Below are positions 29,476 to 40,254 of a stretch of DNA of 64,000 bases, piece after piece. A model generated the notes under the pieces. That model was given only the letters and a program-made list of their open reading frames with translations, searched no databases and had not been told where the DNA came from. A program made the translations under genes and the position numbers. The DNA is taken from the NCBI RefSeq assembly GCF_002890895.1, contig NZ_POUL01000003.1, positions 478,830-542,829 of the forward strand. The letters are read 5' to 3'. This stretch comes from Stutzerimonas stutzeri. GTDB lineage: Bacteria; Pseudomonadota; Gammaproteobacteria; Pseudomonadales; Pseudomonadaceae. Every line of letters begins with the position of its first letter. Position 1 is the first letter of the stretch.

Positions 29476-31572
29476 ATGAGCGAAACGACCCAGCACCACC
29501 GTGCCTGTCACCTGTGCGAGGCCATTTGCGGCCTGACCATCGAAACTCGTGATGAGCAGATCGTATCGATCAAGGGCGACCCTCAGGACAGTTTCAGTCG
29601 TGGTCACATCTGCCCCAAGGCCGTCGCGTTGCAAGACATCCAGAACGATCCGGATCGCCTGCGCCACCCGATGCGCCGGGTGGGCAACGAGTGGCAGGCG
29701 ATCGAGTGGGACGAAGCCTTCGCGTTGGTGGCAGACCGGTTCGCCGAGATTCGCGAGCGTCACGGCAATAATGCGCTGGCGGTCTATCAGGGCAACCCCA
29801 GCGTGCACAATTACGGGCTGATGACCCACAGCAACTATTTTCTGGGCCAGCTGAAAACCCGCAATCGCTTTTCAGCCACCTCGGTCGATCAGCTGCCGCA
29901 TCACCTGACCAGCCTGATGATGTACGGCCACGGACTGTTGATCCCGATTCCAGACATCGATCACACCGACTTCATGCTGATACTGGGCGGTAATCCGCTG
30001 GCATCGAATGGCAGCATCATGACCGTCCCGGATGTGGAAAAACGGCTGAAGGCACTGCAGACACGCGGCGGCAAGCTGGTGGTGGTCGACCCGCGTCGCA
30101 GCGAAACCGCAGCCATTGCCGATCAGCATCTGTTCGTCCGCCCGGGCGAAGACGCGGCGCTGCTTTTCGGCCTGCTCAATACGCTTTTTGACGAAGACCT
30201 TACACGTGCCAGCCATCTTCCCGTGGCGGACCTGGATGAACTCCGAGCGGCGGTGAAACCTTTCACCGCGGAAGCAATGGGGCCGCGCTGCGGCGTGCCG
30301 GCTGTGCAGATTCGGCAACTGGCGCGGGATTTCGCTGCGGCGGACAAAGCGGTCTGCTACGGCCGGATGGGCGTTTCGACCCAGGCGTTCGGTACGCTAT
30401 GCCAGTGGCTGGTGCAGTCGATCAACCTGGTCACTGGCAACCTGGATCGGGTCGGTGGCGCGCTGTGCACGGAGCCGGCGGTGGATCTCGTGGCAAACAC
30501 CTCCGGCGGACACTTCAACCGCTGGCAGAGCCGGGTTTCAGGACTGCCGGAATACGGCGGCGAGCTGCCGGTTTCAGCGCTGGCCGAGGAGATGCTTACC
30601 GAAGGGGACGGGCAGATTCGCGCGCTGGTGACGGTAGCCGGCAATCCGGTGCTTTCCACACCCAACGGGCGCAAGCTGGAACAGGCGCTCGACGGTCTGG
30701 AATTCATGCTCAGCGTGGATTTCTACATCAATGAAACGACCCGCTACGCTGATCTGATCCTGCCGCCGACGGCGCCGTTGGAGCATGATCATTACGACAC
30801 CACCTTCAACACGTTCGCGGTGCGCAACGTTACCCGCTTCAACGAGCCGGTACTCAGCAAGCCGGCGGGTGCGCTGCATGACTGGGAAATTTTCATCGGC
30901 TTGGCCAAGGCGTTCGCGGCGCGCACCGGCGGCGATCTCAAGCCCACCGTCGCGCCAGAACAGATGATCGATCGTGGCCTGCGTGCCGGCCCTTATGGCG
31001 AGAAAAGCGAACTGGACTTGAGTCTTTCCCGGCTGCGTGACTATCCGCACGGGCTTGATCTTGGTCCGCTGAAGCCCAATCTGGCCGGGCGACTGAAAAC
31101 CGAAGGCCGGCGCGTTCAGGCGGCGCCCCCGCTGTTCCTCGGTGATCTGCAGCGTTTCGCGGCGTCGATCGCGGCGCCGGCCGATCAGCTGGTACTGATA
31201 GGCCGCCGCCATGTGCGCAGCAATAACTCCTGGATGCACAACTACCACCGGTTGGTGAAGGGCAAGCCGCGCCATCAGCTGCTGATGAATCCGGCTGATC
31301 TGAGCCGGCTGGGGCTGCTTGACGGTCAGCGCGTGCGGGTACGCTCGCGGGTCGGCATGATCGAAGTTGAAGTGGCTGTCAGCGACGAGATGATGCCCGG
31401 TGTGGTCAGCCTGCCGCATGGCTGGGGCCATGGTCGTCCCGGTGCGCAGCTGGAGATTGCCAATCGCCAGCCGGGCGCCAGTGCCAACGACCTCACCGAC
31501 GAGCGCCAGCTCGATGCCTTGTCGGGAAACGCAGCACTCAATGGCGTACCGGTGGAGGTAGAGGCGGCGTAA
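29476..31572 (+). CDS. Molybdopterin-dependent oxidoreductase, stand-alone
   Basis: DMSO-reductase-superfamily enzyme of 698 residues. A single [4Fe-4S] site is set by Cys11, Cys14, Cys18 and Cys46 near the N-terminus. The cofactor-binding domains follow (ILGGNPLASNGS, VVDPRRSETA, AGNPVLSTPNGRK) with the C-terminal dinucleotide-binding domain (RHVRSNNSWMHN, GVVSLPHGWGHG). No Tat signal is present, so it is cytosolic. No gene for a partner subunit, chaperone or electron carrier is adjacent. The residue at the Mo-ligand position (around FSATSVDQ) is not Cys or Sec, so it is not a classical formate dehydrogenase. Substrate unknown; uncharacterised homologues are widespread. Confidence 0.88.
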   Translation: MSETTQHHRACHLCEAICGLTIETRDEQIVSIKGDPQDSFSRGHICPKAVALQDIQNDPDRLRHPMRRVGNEWQAIEWDEAFALVADRFAEIRERHGNNALAVYQGNPSVHNYGLMTHSNYFLGQLKTRNRFSATSVDQLPHHLTSLMMYGHGLLIPIPDIDHTDFMLILGGNPLASNGSIMTVPDVEKRLKALQTRGGKLVVVDPRRSETAAIADQHLFVRPGEDAALLFGLLNTLFDEDLTRASHLPVADLDELRAAVKPFTAEAMGPRCGVPAVQIRQLARDFAAADKAVCYGRMGVSTQAFGTLCQWLVQSINLVTGNLDRVGGALCTEPAVDLVANTSGGHFNRWQSRVSGLPEYGGELPVSALAEEMLTEGDGQIRALVTVAGNPVLSTPNGRKLEQALDGLEFMLSVDFYINETTRYADLILPPTAPLEHDHYDTTFNTFAVRNVTRFNEPVLSKPAGALHDWEIFIGLAKAFAARTGGDLKPTVAPEQMIDRGLRAGPYGEKSELDLSLSRLRDYPHGLDLGPLKPNLAGRLKTEGRRVQAAPPLFLGDLQRFAASIAAPADQLVLIGRRHVRSNNSWMHNYHRLVKGKPRHQLLMNPADLSRLGLLDGQRVRVRSRVGMIEVEVAVSDEMMPGVVSLPHGWGHGRPGAQLEIANRQPGASANDLTDERQLDALSGNAALNGVPVEVEAA

Positions 31573-31802
31573 CTGCAGTTGCTGGGGATGGCGAGTGGTT
31601 TGTCATCCCCCAAGCTTCCAATATTTCCGAACAAGACCGAGCTGGGATAGCGATCGGCGATTTGCGTGGACGCTCCTTGTACGCAGAAGGTCATGTCGGC
31701 GGTCGATCAATGTTGGCTCACGCCGGTGTGCAACACGCGGTCACCGAATTCTCGGTAAACACCATCCAGGAGGAGCAAAGTCACCGAAACAGTCTGTACT
31801 GA

Positions 31803-32951
<1,149 letters not shown>

Positions 32952-32978
32952 TCCATCACTTCGTATACAGGTATTTTC

Positions 32979-33743
32979 ATGAAAACCTCCGGTTTGCTCG
33001 ATCAACTGCTCAAATCCGGGCAGGATCTTCTGCAGAAGCAGCAGGGCTCGGTTACGCGCCCCGGTAATACCAACAGTACCAGCGGCGGCTCGCTCGGCGA
33101 CATGCTCTCCGGCGCAGGTGGGCCTCTGGGTAGCCTGCTTGGAGGCGCTGGCGGGCGTGGAAAGGGTGCGCTGGCGACCGGTGCGCTCGGCATGTTGCTG
33201 GGCAGCCGAAGCGGACGTCGCATGGGTGGCAAGGCTGTCACCTATGGTGGTCTGGCCGCACTCGGCATGCTGGCCTACAAAGCCTATGGCAACTGGCAGG
33301 CGCAGCAGGCTCAACAGGGTACCGCAGCAGCTGCGAGCGCATCGCGCACTGAGCCGAAGACGGTCGACCGACTTCCGCCAGACCAGGTTGAAGTGCACAG
33401 TCGTGGCATCCTCAAGGCGCTGGTCGCTGCGGCTAAAGCCGACGGTCATGTCGACGATCAGGAGCGTAAGATGATCGAGGCCGAGCTGGCCCAGCTCACT
33501 GACGACCCTGAATTGCAGCACTGGCTTGAGGCGGAGCTGAACAAGCCGCTCGATCCAGTAGATGTGGCCGCGGCTGCCACTACACCTGAAATGGCTTCGG
33601 AGATGTACCTTGCCAGTGTCTTGATGGTGGATGAGGAGCAGTTCATGGAGCGCGCCTACCTGGATGAGCTGGCCCGGCAGCTGAAGCTCGATCCGCAGTT
33701 GAAGGCCGAACTGGAAAGCCAGGTGCGCGGCGTTTCCGCCTGA
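32979..33743 (+). CDS. DUF533/TerB-like protein (YebE family)
   Basis: Inner-membrane-associated protein of 254 residues. The N-terminal third is Gly-rich (SGGSLGDMLSGAGGPLGSLLGG) followed by one hydrophobic segment around 80-105. The C-terminal part (about 130-254) is an all-alpha TerB-like domain with the acidic AAKADGHVDDQERKMIEAEL motif, a possible divalent-metal site. The E. coli relative YebE is stress-responsive (recalled). It follows the OYE gene by 27 bases and could be co-transcribed. Function is not established. Confidence 0.82.
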   Translation: MKTSGLLDQLLKSGQDLLQKQQGSVTRPGNTNSTSGGSLGDMLSGAGGPLGSLLGGAGGRGKGALATGALGMLLGSRSGRRMGGKAVTYGGLAALGMLAYKAYGNWQAQQAQQGTAAAASASRTEPKTVDRLPPDQVEVHSRGILKALVAAAKADGHVDDQERKMIEAELAQLTDDPELQHWLEAELNKPLDPVDVAAAATTPEMASEMYLASVLMVDEEQFMERAYLDELARQLKLDPQLKAELESQVRGVSA

Positions 33744-33830
33744 TCCCAAATCGGGCGGCGAGCACGCCGCCTTTCCAACGAGCCCTGGTCAATCTGCTTG
33801 ACATTCGCCGCGCCGACGGTCCCGCGTGGG

Positions 33831-33859
33831 CTGTCAGTCACGGTCAGCTGCGCTATAAT
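33831..33859 (+). promoter_or_regulatory. prfB sigma-70 promoter
   Basis: CTGTCA (33831-33836) and a perfect TATAAT (33854-33859) are 17 bases apart, 41 bases upstream of the prfB start. Confidence 0.6.
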
Positions 33860-33899
33860 CGCCGGCTTTTCGCAACGTCCGATTGAGAGCTGCCGACCT

Positions 33900-34995
33900 A
33901 TGGAAATCAACCCGATCCTCAACAGCATCAAGGACCTGTCCGACCGCACCCAGTCAATTCGGGGGTATCTTTGACTACGATCAGAAGCATGATCGTCTTG
34001 TTGAAGTAAACCGCGAGCTCGAAGACCCGAACGTCTGGAACAAACCTGAGTACGCCCAGAACCTGGGCCGCGAGCGCGCTACCCTGGCGCAGATCGTCGA
34101 AACCATCGACGATCTCGAAGGTGGACTGGCCGATTCCCGCGACCTGCTCGACATGGCTGTCGAAGAAGATGACCAGAGCGCCGTAGACGACGTCGCGGCC
34201 GAGCTGGAGCGTCTGCGCGGCATCCTCGAGGGGCTGGAATTCCGCCGCATGTTCAGCGGCGAAATGGACCCGAACAACTGCTACCTGGATATCCAGGCCG
34301 GTTCCGGCGGCACCGAGGCGCAGGACTGGGCCAACATTCTCCTGCGCATGTACCTGCGCTGGGCCGACAAGCGCGGTTTCAGTGCCGAGATCGTCGAACT
34401 GTCCGAAGGTGAAGTCGCCGGCATCAAGGGCGCTACCGTCCACATCAAGGGCGAATACGCCTTCGGCTGGTTGCGCACCGAGATTGGTGTGCACCGGCTG
34501 GTGCGTAAGAGTCCGTTCGACTCTGGCGCCCGCCGCCACACGTCATTTTCGGCAGTGTTCGTCTCGCCCGAGATCGACGACAGGGTCGAGATCGACATCA
34601 ATCCGGCCGACCTGCGCATCGACACCTACCGCTCTTCCGGTGCCGGTGGTCAGCACGTCAACACCACCGACTCGGCGGTACGTATTACCCACGTACCGAC
34701 GAACACAGTGGTGGCCTGCCAGAACGAGCGTTCCCAGCACGCCAACAAGGACACCGCCATGAAAATGCTGCGGGCCCGGTTGTACGAGCAGGAAATGCAG
34801 AAGCGCAACGCGGCCTCCCAGGCGCTGGAAGACACCAAGTCCGATATCGGTTGGGGTCATCAGATTCGCTCCTATGTGCTCGACGACTCGCGCATCAAGG
34901 ATTTACGTACCGGCGTGGAACGTAGCGACTGCCAGAAGGTGCTGGACGGCGACATCGACCAGTATCTCGAAGCCAGTCTCAAGCAAGGGCTTTAA
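33900..34995 (+). CDS. prfB: Peptide chain release factor 2, programmed +1 frameshift
   Basis: Release factor recognising UGA and UAA. Translation begins at ATG 33900, reads 24 codons and meets an in-frame TGA at 33972-33974. The ribosome shifts +1 on the CTT codon (33969-33971) and resumes at GAC 33973. The site CGGGGGTATCTTTGAC matches the classic RF2 autoregulatory signal, including the internal Shine-Dalgarno-like G-run. The product is 364 residues. SPF (in RKSPFDSG) reads the stop codon, and GGQ in [12 protein letters not shown] catalyses hydrolysis. It is not a pseudogene. The start predicted at 33883 by a simple frame reading is wrong. lysS follows, as usual. Confidence 0.97.
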
Positions 34996-35014
34996 CGCGA
35001 CTGACCTTGGCCAG

Positions 35015-35143
35015 TGTGGGTGGGCTGAAGCGGAACGCCGCTCAGCTCACCCAACTCGAGTTCCAAGTGTCCAGATGTAGGGTGGGCTTCCGCCCACCAA
35101 AACAGGGGCAGGTCACGGTGGGCTGAAGTGAAACGCCTGCCAA
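35015..35143. repeat. Patch of GGTGGGCT-type repeats between prfB and lysS
   Basis: Three variants of a GGTGGGCT(T/G) unit occur in about 130 bases: at 35018-35052 (paired with a degenerate CAGCTCACCC arm), 35080-35098 (a compact palindrome GGTGGGCTTCCGCCCACC) and 35117-35140. The palindromic middle copy could form a hairpin. I recall similar short GGTGGGC repeats scattered in P. stutzeri genomes. It may also serve as the prfB terminator. Confidence 0.6.
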
Positions 35144-35190
35144 CACGCCCTCCCCGGGATTCATTCATTCGATCCAGGCATTTTTAAACC

Positions 35191-36693
35191 ATGAGCGAAC
35201 AACCGCTGAACCAGCACGCCATCCACGAGGAAGAAAACAGCCTGATCCTTCAGCGCAAGGAAAAACTGGCTGCTGAACGCGCCAAAGGCGACGTTTTCCC
35301 CAATGACTTCCGTCGCGACAGCTACTGCAACGACCTGCAGCTGAAATACGTCGACAAGACCAAGGAAGAGCTGGCAGAAGCGGCGATCCCGGTGAAGGTG
35401 GCTGGACGCATCATGCTTAACCGTGGCGCTTTCATGGTGTTGCAGGACATGACCGGGCGTATCCAGGTCTATGTCAACCGCAAGACGTTGCCAGCCGAGA
35501 CGCTGGAAGCCATCAAGCATTGGGATCTGGGCGACATCATTGCCGCTGAGGGCACGCTGGCGCGTTCCGGTAAGGGCGACCTGTATGTCGAGATGACCGA
35601 CGTACGGCTACTGACCAAGTCGCTGCGTCCGCTGCCGGACAAGCACCACGGCCTGACCGACACCGAGCAGCGTTATCGCCAGCGCTACGTCGACCTGATC
35701 GTCAACGAGGAAACCCGCCACACCTTCCGTGTGCGTTCGCAGGTGATCGGCCACATCCGCAAATTCCTCAACGAGCGCGACTTCCTCGAAGTGGAAACGC
35801 CGATGCTGCAGACCATCCCCGGTGGCGCCGCGGCCAAGCCGTTCGAGACCCACCACAACGCGCTGGACCTGCCGATGTTCCTGCGCATCGCCCCTGAGCT
35901 GTACCTCAAGCGCCTGGTGGTCGGTGGCTTCGAGCGCGTCTTCGAGATCAACCGCAACTTCCGTAACGAAGGCGTTTCGACCCGGCACAACCCCGAGTTC
36001 ACCATGCTCGAGTTCTACCAGGCCTACGCTGACTACGAAGACAACATGGATCTGACCGAAGAACTGTTCCGCGAGCTGGCGCAGTTGGTCCTGGGCAGCA
36101 CCGACGTGCCGTACGGCGACAAGCTGTTCCACTTCGGCGAGCCCTTTGCACGTCTGTCCGTGTTCGACGCGATCCTCAAGTTCAACCCGGAGATCAGCGC
36201 TGCCGACCTGCAAGACGTCGACACCGCCCGAGCCATCGCCAAAAAGGCCGGCGCCAAGGTGCTCGGCTTCGAAGGGCTGGGCAAGTTGCAGGTGATGATT
36301 TTCGAGGAGTTGGTCGAGCACAAGCTTGAGCAGCCGACGTTCATCACCCGTTATCCGTTCGAAGTCTCGCCGCTGGCGCGTCGTAGCAACGACGATCCGA
36401 ACGTCACTGATCGCTTCGAGCTGTTCATCGGCGGCCGCGAGATCGCCAACGCCTACTCCGAGTTAAACGATGCCGAGGATCAGGCCGAGCGCTTCCACGC
36501 GCAGGTTCGTGACAAAGATGCCGGTGATGACGAAGCCATGCATTTCGATGCCGACTTCGTCCGCGCGCTGGAATACGGCATGCCGCCGACAGCCGGTGAA
36601 GGTATCGGCATCGACCGTCTGGTCATGCTGCTGACCAACTCGCCATCGATTCGCGACGTGATCCTGTTCCCGCACATGCGTCCCGAGATCTGA
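35191..36693 (+). CDS. lysS: Lysyl-tRNA synthetase (class II)
   Basis: Charges tRNA-Lys, 500 residues. The N-terminal OB-fold anticodon domain (about 60-165) contains [20 protein letters not shown]. The class II core follows with motif 1 ([15 protein letters not shown]), motif 2 ([24 protein letters not shown]) and motif 3 ([14 protein letters not shown]). prfB-lysS is a conserved pair in gamma-proteobacteria. Here the repeat patch separates them by 195 bases. Confidence 0.97.
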   Translation: MSEQPLNQHAIHEEENSLILQRKEKLAAERAKGDVFPNDFRRDSYCNDLQLKYVDKTKEELAEAAIPVKVAGRIMLNRGAFMVLQDMTGRIQVYVNRKTLPAETLEAIKHWDLGDIIAAEGTLARSGKGDLYVEMTDVRLLTKSLRPLPDKHHGLTDTEQRYRQRYVDLIVNEETRHTFRVRSQVIGHIRKFLNERDFLEVETPMLQTIPGGAAAKPFETHHNALDLPMFLRIAPELYLKRLVVGGFERVFEINRNFRNEGVSTRHNPEFTMLEFYQAYADYEDNMDLTEELFRELAQLVLGSTDVPYGDKLFHFGEPFARLSVFDAILKFNPEISAADLQDVDTARAIAKKAGAKVLGFEGLGKLQVMIFEELVEHKLEQPTFITRYPFEVSPLARRSNDDPNVTDRFELFIGGREIANAYSELNDAEDQAERFHAQVRDKDAGDDEAMHFDADFVRALEYGMPPTAGEGIGIDRLVMLLTNSPSIRDVILFPHMRPEI

Positions 36694-36974
36694 TCAAGGC
36701 GCCCAGCCGCCCGGCGAATTGGTCGAGCGGCTGTCATCCCCACGCTGCGATGTGACTGCAGCAGAGGGTAGGTGGGCATATTGCCGTGGTCATGCCCAGG
36801 CTGATGTGCCAAGGCTTGGGTAAGCCAGTTCGCGGTTTCGGCTGGGTACAGATTGCTTAGTGCCGGCCGACACACTTCTATACGCCCAGCAGGCAGTTCG
36901 CGAACCGGGCCCGGAATGCCACGGTCCGCTGGTGTATAAGTTGAAAGCTATGGCTCATCACTGACGAGGTACGG

Positions 36975-38270
36975 ATGAATACCCGTAACAACCTGGATGA
37001 ATACCAGCTTACGGTGCGCGGTCTGTCCGAACGTATCGTCGAAGCGCAGACCCCGCTGCGTGTGCTTGATGCGGTGAAATGGGACGACAGCATTCGCCAA
37101 GGTTTTTTTGCCGCTGGCGCCCGTGAGCTGCCTCAGGTCGACCGCGCTTACTACGAAGGCCGTCCGCTTGGCTTTGATTCCAGCGCCAAGAAGGAAGAGT
37201 TCCAGAACATCGAACGCGACATCACCCGTCAACTGGGCCAGTTCAACCCGGTCGGGCAGATCATGCGGCGCATGTGCAAGGAATACCGGATGGTGATCCG
37301 CATGCTCGAAGCACGCGGCACCGCCGATTTCGGCCTGATTTCCCAAGAGCTTTACGGCGCTGCTTCTGACGCCTTTCATGCCGGTGACCCGACGCTCGCC
37401 GACCTCGGACTGATGCTGTCCGACTATCTGAACAACATTGCTGACCGCGGCGACCTCAAGGACGAAGCCAAAGTGCTTACCGCACCGCAGGCGGTGGACT
37501 TGTTGCAGCGCCGGCTGGATCTGGTGTTTGGCGAGGGTGAAGGCGTGATTCGCGTATTCGAATCAGACGGCATTCTTGCCGATGCCGCCGCCGGCGCTGA
37601 TTACATCAAGATTCGCAGCGATGCGATGTTCAACGAACGCGACGTACGGGCGCTGGAAGTCCACGAGGGGCTGGTCCATGTCGGCACCACGCTTAACGGG
37701 CAGAACCAGCCGATATGCACCTTCCTGGCCAAGGGCCCGCCGTCCTCAACCGTGACTCAGGAAGGCCTGGCGATCCTGATGGAGGTCATCGCTTTCGCCT
37801 CCTACCCGACGCGCCTGCGCAAGCTCACCAACCGTACCCGTGCCATCCACATGGCGGAAGAGGGTGCGGATTTTCTCGACGTCTTCGGTTTTTTCCGCGA
37901 GCAGGGCTATTCCGACGACGACAGCTACGGCAATGCCAGTCGCGTATTTCGCGGCTCGTCTCCCGATGGCTTGCCCTTCACCAAGGACCTGTCCTACCTG
38001 AAGGGTTTCATCATGATCTACAACTACATCCAGCTGGCGGTGCGTAAGGGCAAGCTGGAGCAGATCCCGCTGCTGTTCTGCGGCAAGACCACGCTGGAAG
38101 ACATGCGCACCCTGCGCCAGCTGGTCGATGAGGGTATGGTGGCGCCGCCGAAGTACCTGCCGCAGCAGTTCCAGGACCTCAATGCGCTGTCGGCCTGGAT
38201 GTGCTTCTCCAACTTCCTCAACCACCTGAGCCTGGACCGCATCGAAGCGGACTACGCGAACATCATCTGA
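36975..38270 (+). CDS. DUF1704 / QEGLA-motif protein, probable zinc metallopeptidase
   Basis: 431 residues, of the family labelled flavohemoglobin expression-modulating QEGLA motif protein (DUF1704). Two features suggest a metalloprotease: HEGLVH (His230, Glu231, His235) is an HExxxH site, and the QEGLA glutamate (Glu263) lies 28 residues later, where a third ligand would be. Eukaryotic DUF1704 members (MATCAP) are tubulin tyrosine carboxypeptidases with an HExxxH centre (recalled). No signal peptide is visible, so it is cytosolic. GAGG precedes the start. It has its own terminator and no operon partner. The bacterial substrate is unknown; family membership is secure, peptidase activity is inference. 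Confidence 0.82.
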   Translation: MNTRNNLDEYQLTVRGLSERIVEAQTPLRVLDAVKWDDSIRQGFFAAGARELPQVDRAYYEGRPLGFDSSAKKEEFQNIERDITRQLGQFNPVGQIMRRMCKEYRMVIRMLEARGTADFGLISQELYGAASDAFHAGDPTLADLGLMLSDYLNNIADRGDLKDEAKVLTAPQAVDLLQRRLDLVFGEGEGVIRVFESDGILADAAAGADYIKIRSDAMFNERDVRALEVHEGLVHVGTTLNGQNQPICTFLAKGPPSSTVTQEGLAILMEVIAFASYPTRLRKLTNRTRAIHMAEEGADFLDVFGFFREQGYSDDDSYGNASRVFRGSSPDGLPFTKDLSYLKGFIMIYNYIQLAVRKGKLEQIPLLFCGKTTLEDMRTLRQLVDEGMVAPPKYLPQQFQDLNALSAWMCFSNFLNHLSLDRIEADYANII

Positions 38271-38282
38271 TAGACACGCATG

Positions 38283-38313
38283 AAAAAGCCGGAGCATCTG
38301 CTCCGGCTTTTTT
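38283..38313. terminator. Bidirectional terminator between DUF1704 gene and TRAP operon
   Basis: A 13-bp stem (AAAAGCCGGAGCA with complement) with T-runs on both strands lies between the convergent stops at 38270 and 38330. Confidence 0.88.
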
Positions 38314-38329
38314 GTTCCCACGCGCTTGG

Positions 38330-39640
38330 TCAGAACAGCGTGTTCGGCAGATAGGTCGCGATCTCGGGGAACAGCATGATGATGCCCATGCCGATGATGT
38401 TGACGATCACGAAGGGAATTACCGACCAGTAGATGTCCTTCATGGTGATGCCGGGCGGGACGATGCCTTTCAGGTAGAAGAGGTTAAACCCGAACGGCGG
38501 CGTCATGTAACCGATCTCCATGTTGATCACGAACAGCACGCCGAACCAGATCGGATCGAAGCCGAGTGAAGCGACGATCGGCAGGAAAACCGGCAGGGTG
38601 ATCAGCATGATGCCGACGGGATCGAGCAACATGCCCATGACGAAGACGATCGCCATCATGACGATGATGATTGCCCAACGGCCGCCGGGCAGGTCCATCA
38701 TCAGGCCCTCGATCAGCGATTGCGCGCCCATGCCCTGATAGGCCGAGCTGAACGCGTGAGCCGCGAACAGGATCCAGGCGATCATGCCGGTCAGCTTGAA
38801 GGTGCGGATAGCGGCTTCCTGCAGGACTGGCCAGTTCAGCTTGCGATAGACGGCGGCGGAGATCAGTGCACCGAACACGCCCATGGCGGCCGCCTCGGTC
38901 GGGGTCGTAAAACCACCGATGATCGATCCGAGCACCATCACCACGATGCCGATGGGCAGCAGCACGGCACGCACCGCGCGCAGCTTTTCGGCCCAACTGC
39001 CTCGCTCTTCCTTGGGTAGTGCAGGTGCCAGATGAGGTTGCAGGAACGAGCGCACCAGCACGTAGGTGACTGTCAGCCCAACCAGCAACAGGCCCGGCAG
39101 GACGCCGGCTGCGAACATTTTGCCGACCGACTGACCGCTGATCATCGCGTAGAGAATCATCATGATGCTCGGCGGAATCAGAATGCCCCAGCCGCCACCG
39201 GTGTTGATGCAGCCAAGCACCATGCGCTTGTCATAGCCGCGTTCGAGCATGGCCGGCAGGGCAATGGTACCCATTGCCACGACCGCCGCGCCGCTGATGC
39301 CGACCATGGCGCCGAACACCGCACAGATCCCCAGCGTGCCGATCGCCAGCCCGCCACGCATGCCGCCGCACCACAGGTGCATCATGCGATAGAGGTCGCG
39401 CGCCACCCCGGTTCGTTCGAGCAGCATGGCCATGAACACGAACAGCGGGATGGCCACCAGGGTGAAGCTTTCCATGGTGCCCCACATCTGCGAAGCGACC
39501 ATGTAGAAGGCGTCAACGCCCCAGGTGAAATAGAGGAACAGCACCGAGACACCGCCCAGCACGAAGGCCAGCGGCAGCCCGAGTACAAGAAAGAAGACCA
39601 GCGTCAGGAAGAACAGCAACGTGGTGATTTCGATGCTCAT
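38330..39640 (-). CDS. TRAP transporter large permease (DctM-like)
   Basis: Membrane subunit of 436 residues with about 12 predicted helices that couples sodium entry to solute import. The family motifs are clear: IPLFVFMAMLLERTG near 60, GCINTGGGWGILIPPSIMMILYA near 135-160, and TPTEAAAMGVFGAL near 220. The start overlaps the small-permease stop by four bases. It belongs to a dctPQM set transcribed away from the acyl-CoA operon. The system imports a carboxylate; which one is not shown. Confidence 0.93.
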   Translation of the reverse strand: MSIEITTLLFFLTLVFFLVLGLPLAFVLGGVSVLFLYFTWGVDAFYMVASQMWGTMESFTLVAIPLFVFMAMLLERTGVARDLYRMMHLWCGGMRGGLAIGTLGICAVFGAMVGISGAAVVAMGTIALPAMLERGYDKRMVLGCINTGGGWGILIPPSIMMILYAMISGQSVGKMFAAGVLPGLLLVGLTVTYVLVRSFLQPHLAPALPKEERGSWAEKLRAVRAVLLPIGIVVMVLGSIIGGFTTPTEAAAMGVFGALISAAVYRKLNWPVLQEAAIRTFKLTGMIAWILFAAHAFSSAYQGMGAQSLIEGLMMDLPGGRWAIIIVMMAIVFVMGMLLDPVGIMLITLPVFLPIVASLGFDPIWFGVLFVINMEIGYMTPPFGFNLFYLKGIVPPGITMKDIYWSVIPFVIVNIIGMGIIMLFPEIATYLPNTLF

Positions 39641-40176
39641 GGCGCATCCCCCGCGTGGCGGGTATCGCTGACCGATTCACGGCCCAGTGCAATAAGGATG
39701 TCCTGCAACAGCTTGGCAATACCCTGCAGCAACAACAGCAAGGTGCCGAGTGGAATCATCGCCTTGATCGGCCAGATCGGCGGATTCCAGGCGGAGTAGG
39801 AGGTTTCCATGCCTTGAACCGACTCCCAGGCCATGGAGCTGCCGAAATACAGCAGCGCGGCCATAAACAGGAAAAACATGCTGGAGGTGAAGATGTCGAC
39901 CCAGGCGCGTGTGCGCGGGCTGAACGAGGCGTAGAGCAGGTCGACGTTGACGTGGTCGCGGTGCGCCATTACGTAGCCGCCGGATAGCACCACATAAGCG
40001 CCGAACAACATCTGTCCGAATTCGTTGGTCCAGGAGGTCGGGCTCGAGAACAGGTAGCGCATGAACACTTCGAGCAGCAGCAGCGCGAAGATAAGAAAGA
40101 TCAGGTAGGCCACCCAGCGGCCGATGAATTCGTTGAGCCGGGTGATGCCGTTGATGTAGGCATGGATCAGGCGCAT
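39637..40176 (-). CDS. TRAP transporter small permease (DctQ-like)
   Basis: Four-helix membrane subunit of 179 residues. I prefer the ATG at 40176. A GTG at 40212 would extend the protein by 12 residues but its ribosome-binding region would fall in the hairpin at 40214-40235. RYLFSSPTSWTNEFGQMLFGAYVVLSGGYVMAHRDHV is the DctQ core (about 37-75). It is coupled by ATGA to the large permease. Confidence 0.9.
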   Translation of the reverse strand: MRLIHAYINGITRLNEFIGRWVAYLIFLIFALLLLEVFMRYLFSSPTSWTNEFGQMLFGAYVVLSGGYVMAHRDHVNVDLLYASFSPRTRAWVDIFTSSMFFLFMAALLYFGSSMAWESVQGMETSYSAWNPPIWPIKAMIPLGTLLLLLQGIAKLLQDILIALGRESVSDTRHAGDAP

Positions 40177-40213
40177 GACGGGCCCCACGAGCAAGGATTG
40201 AGCGAATCGCACC

Positions 40214-40235
40214 CCCGACGCGTGACCGCGTCGGG
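40214..40235 (-). terminator. Intercistronic hairpin between dctP-like and dctQ-like genes
   Basis: A perfect 9-bp GC stem (CCCGACGCG with CGCGTCGGG, 4-base loop) directly follows the binding-protein gene. No T-run, so it probably lets part of the transcription through and stabilises the upstream mRNA. Confidence 0.6.
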
Positions 40236-40254
40236 AGTGGGTCAGGCGAGGGGG

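Noticed and set aside
33883..34995. prfB as a single uninterrupted frame starting at 33883
   Set aside because: The true start is 33900 in another frame, joined by the programmed +1 shift; residues before the shift in this frame are not RF2-like.
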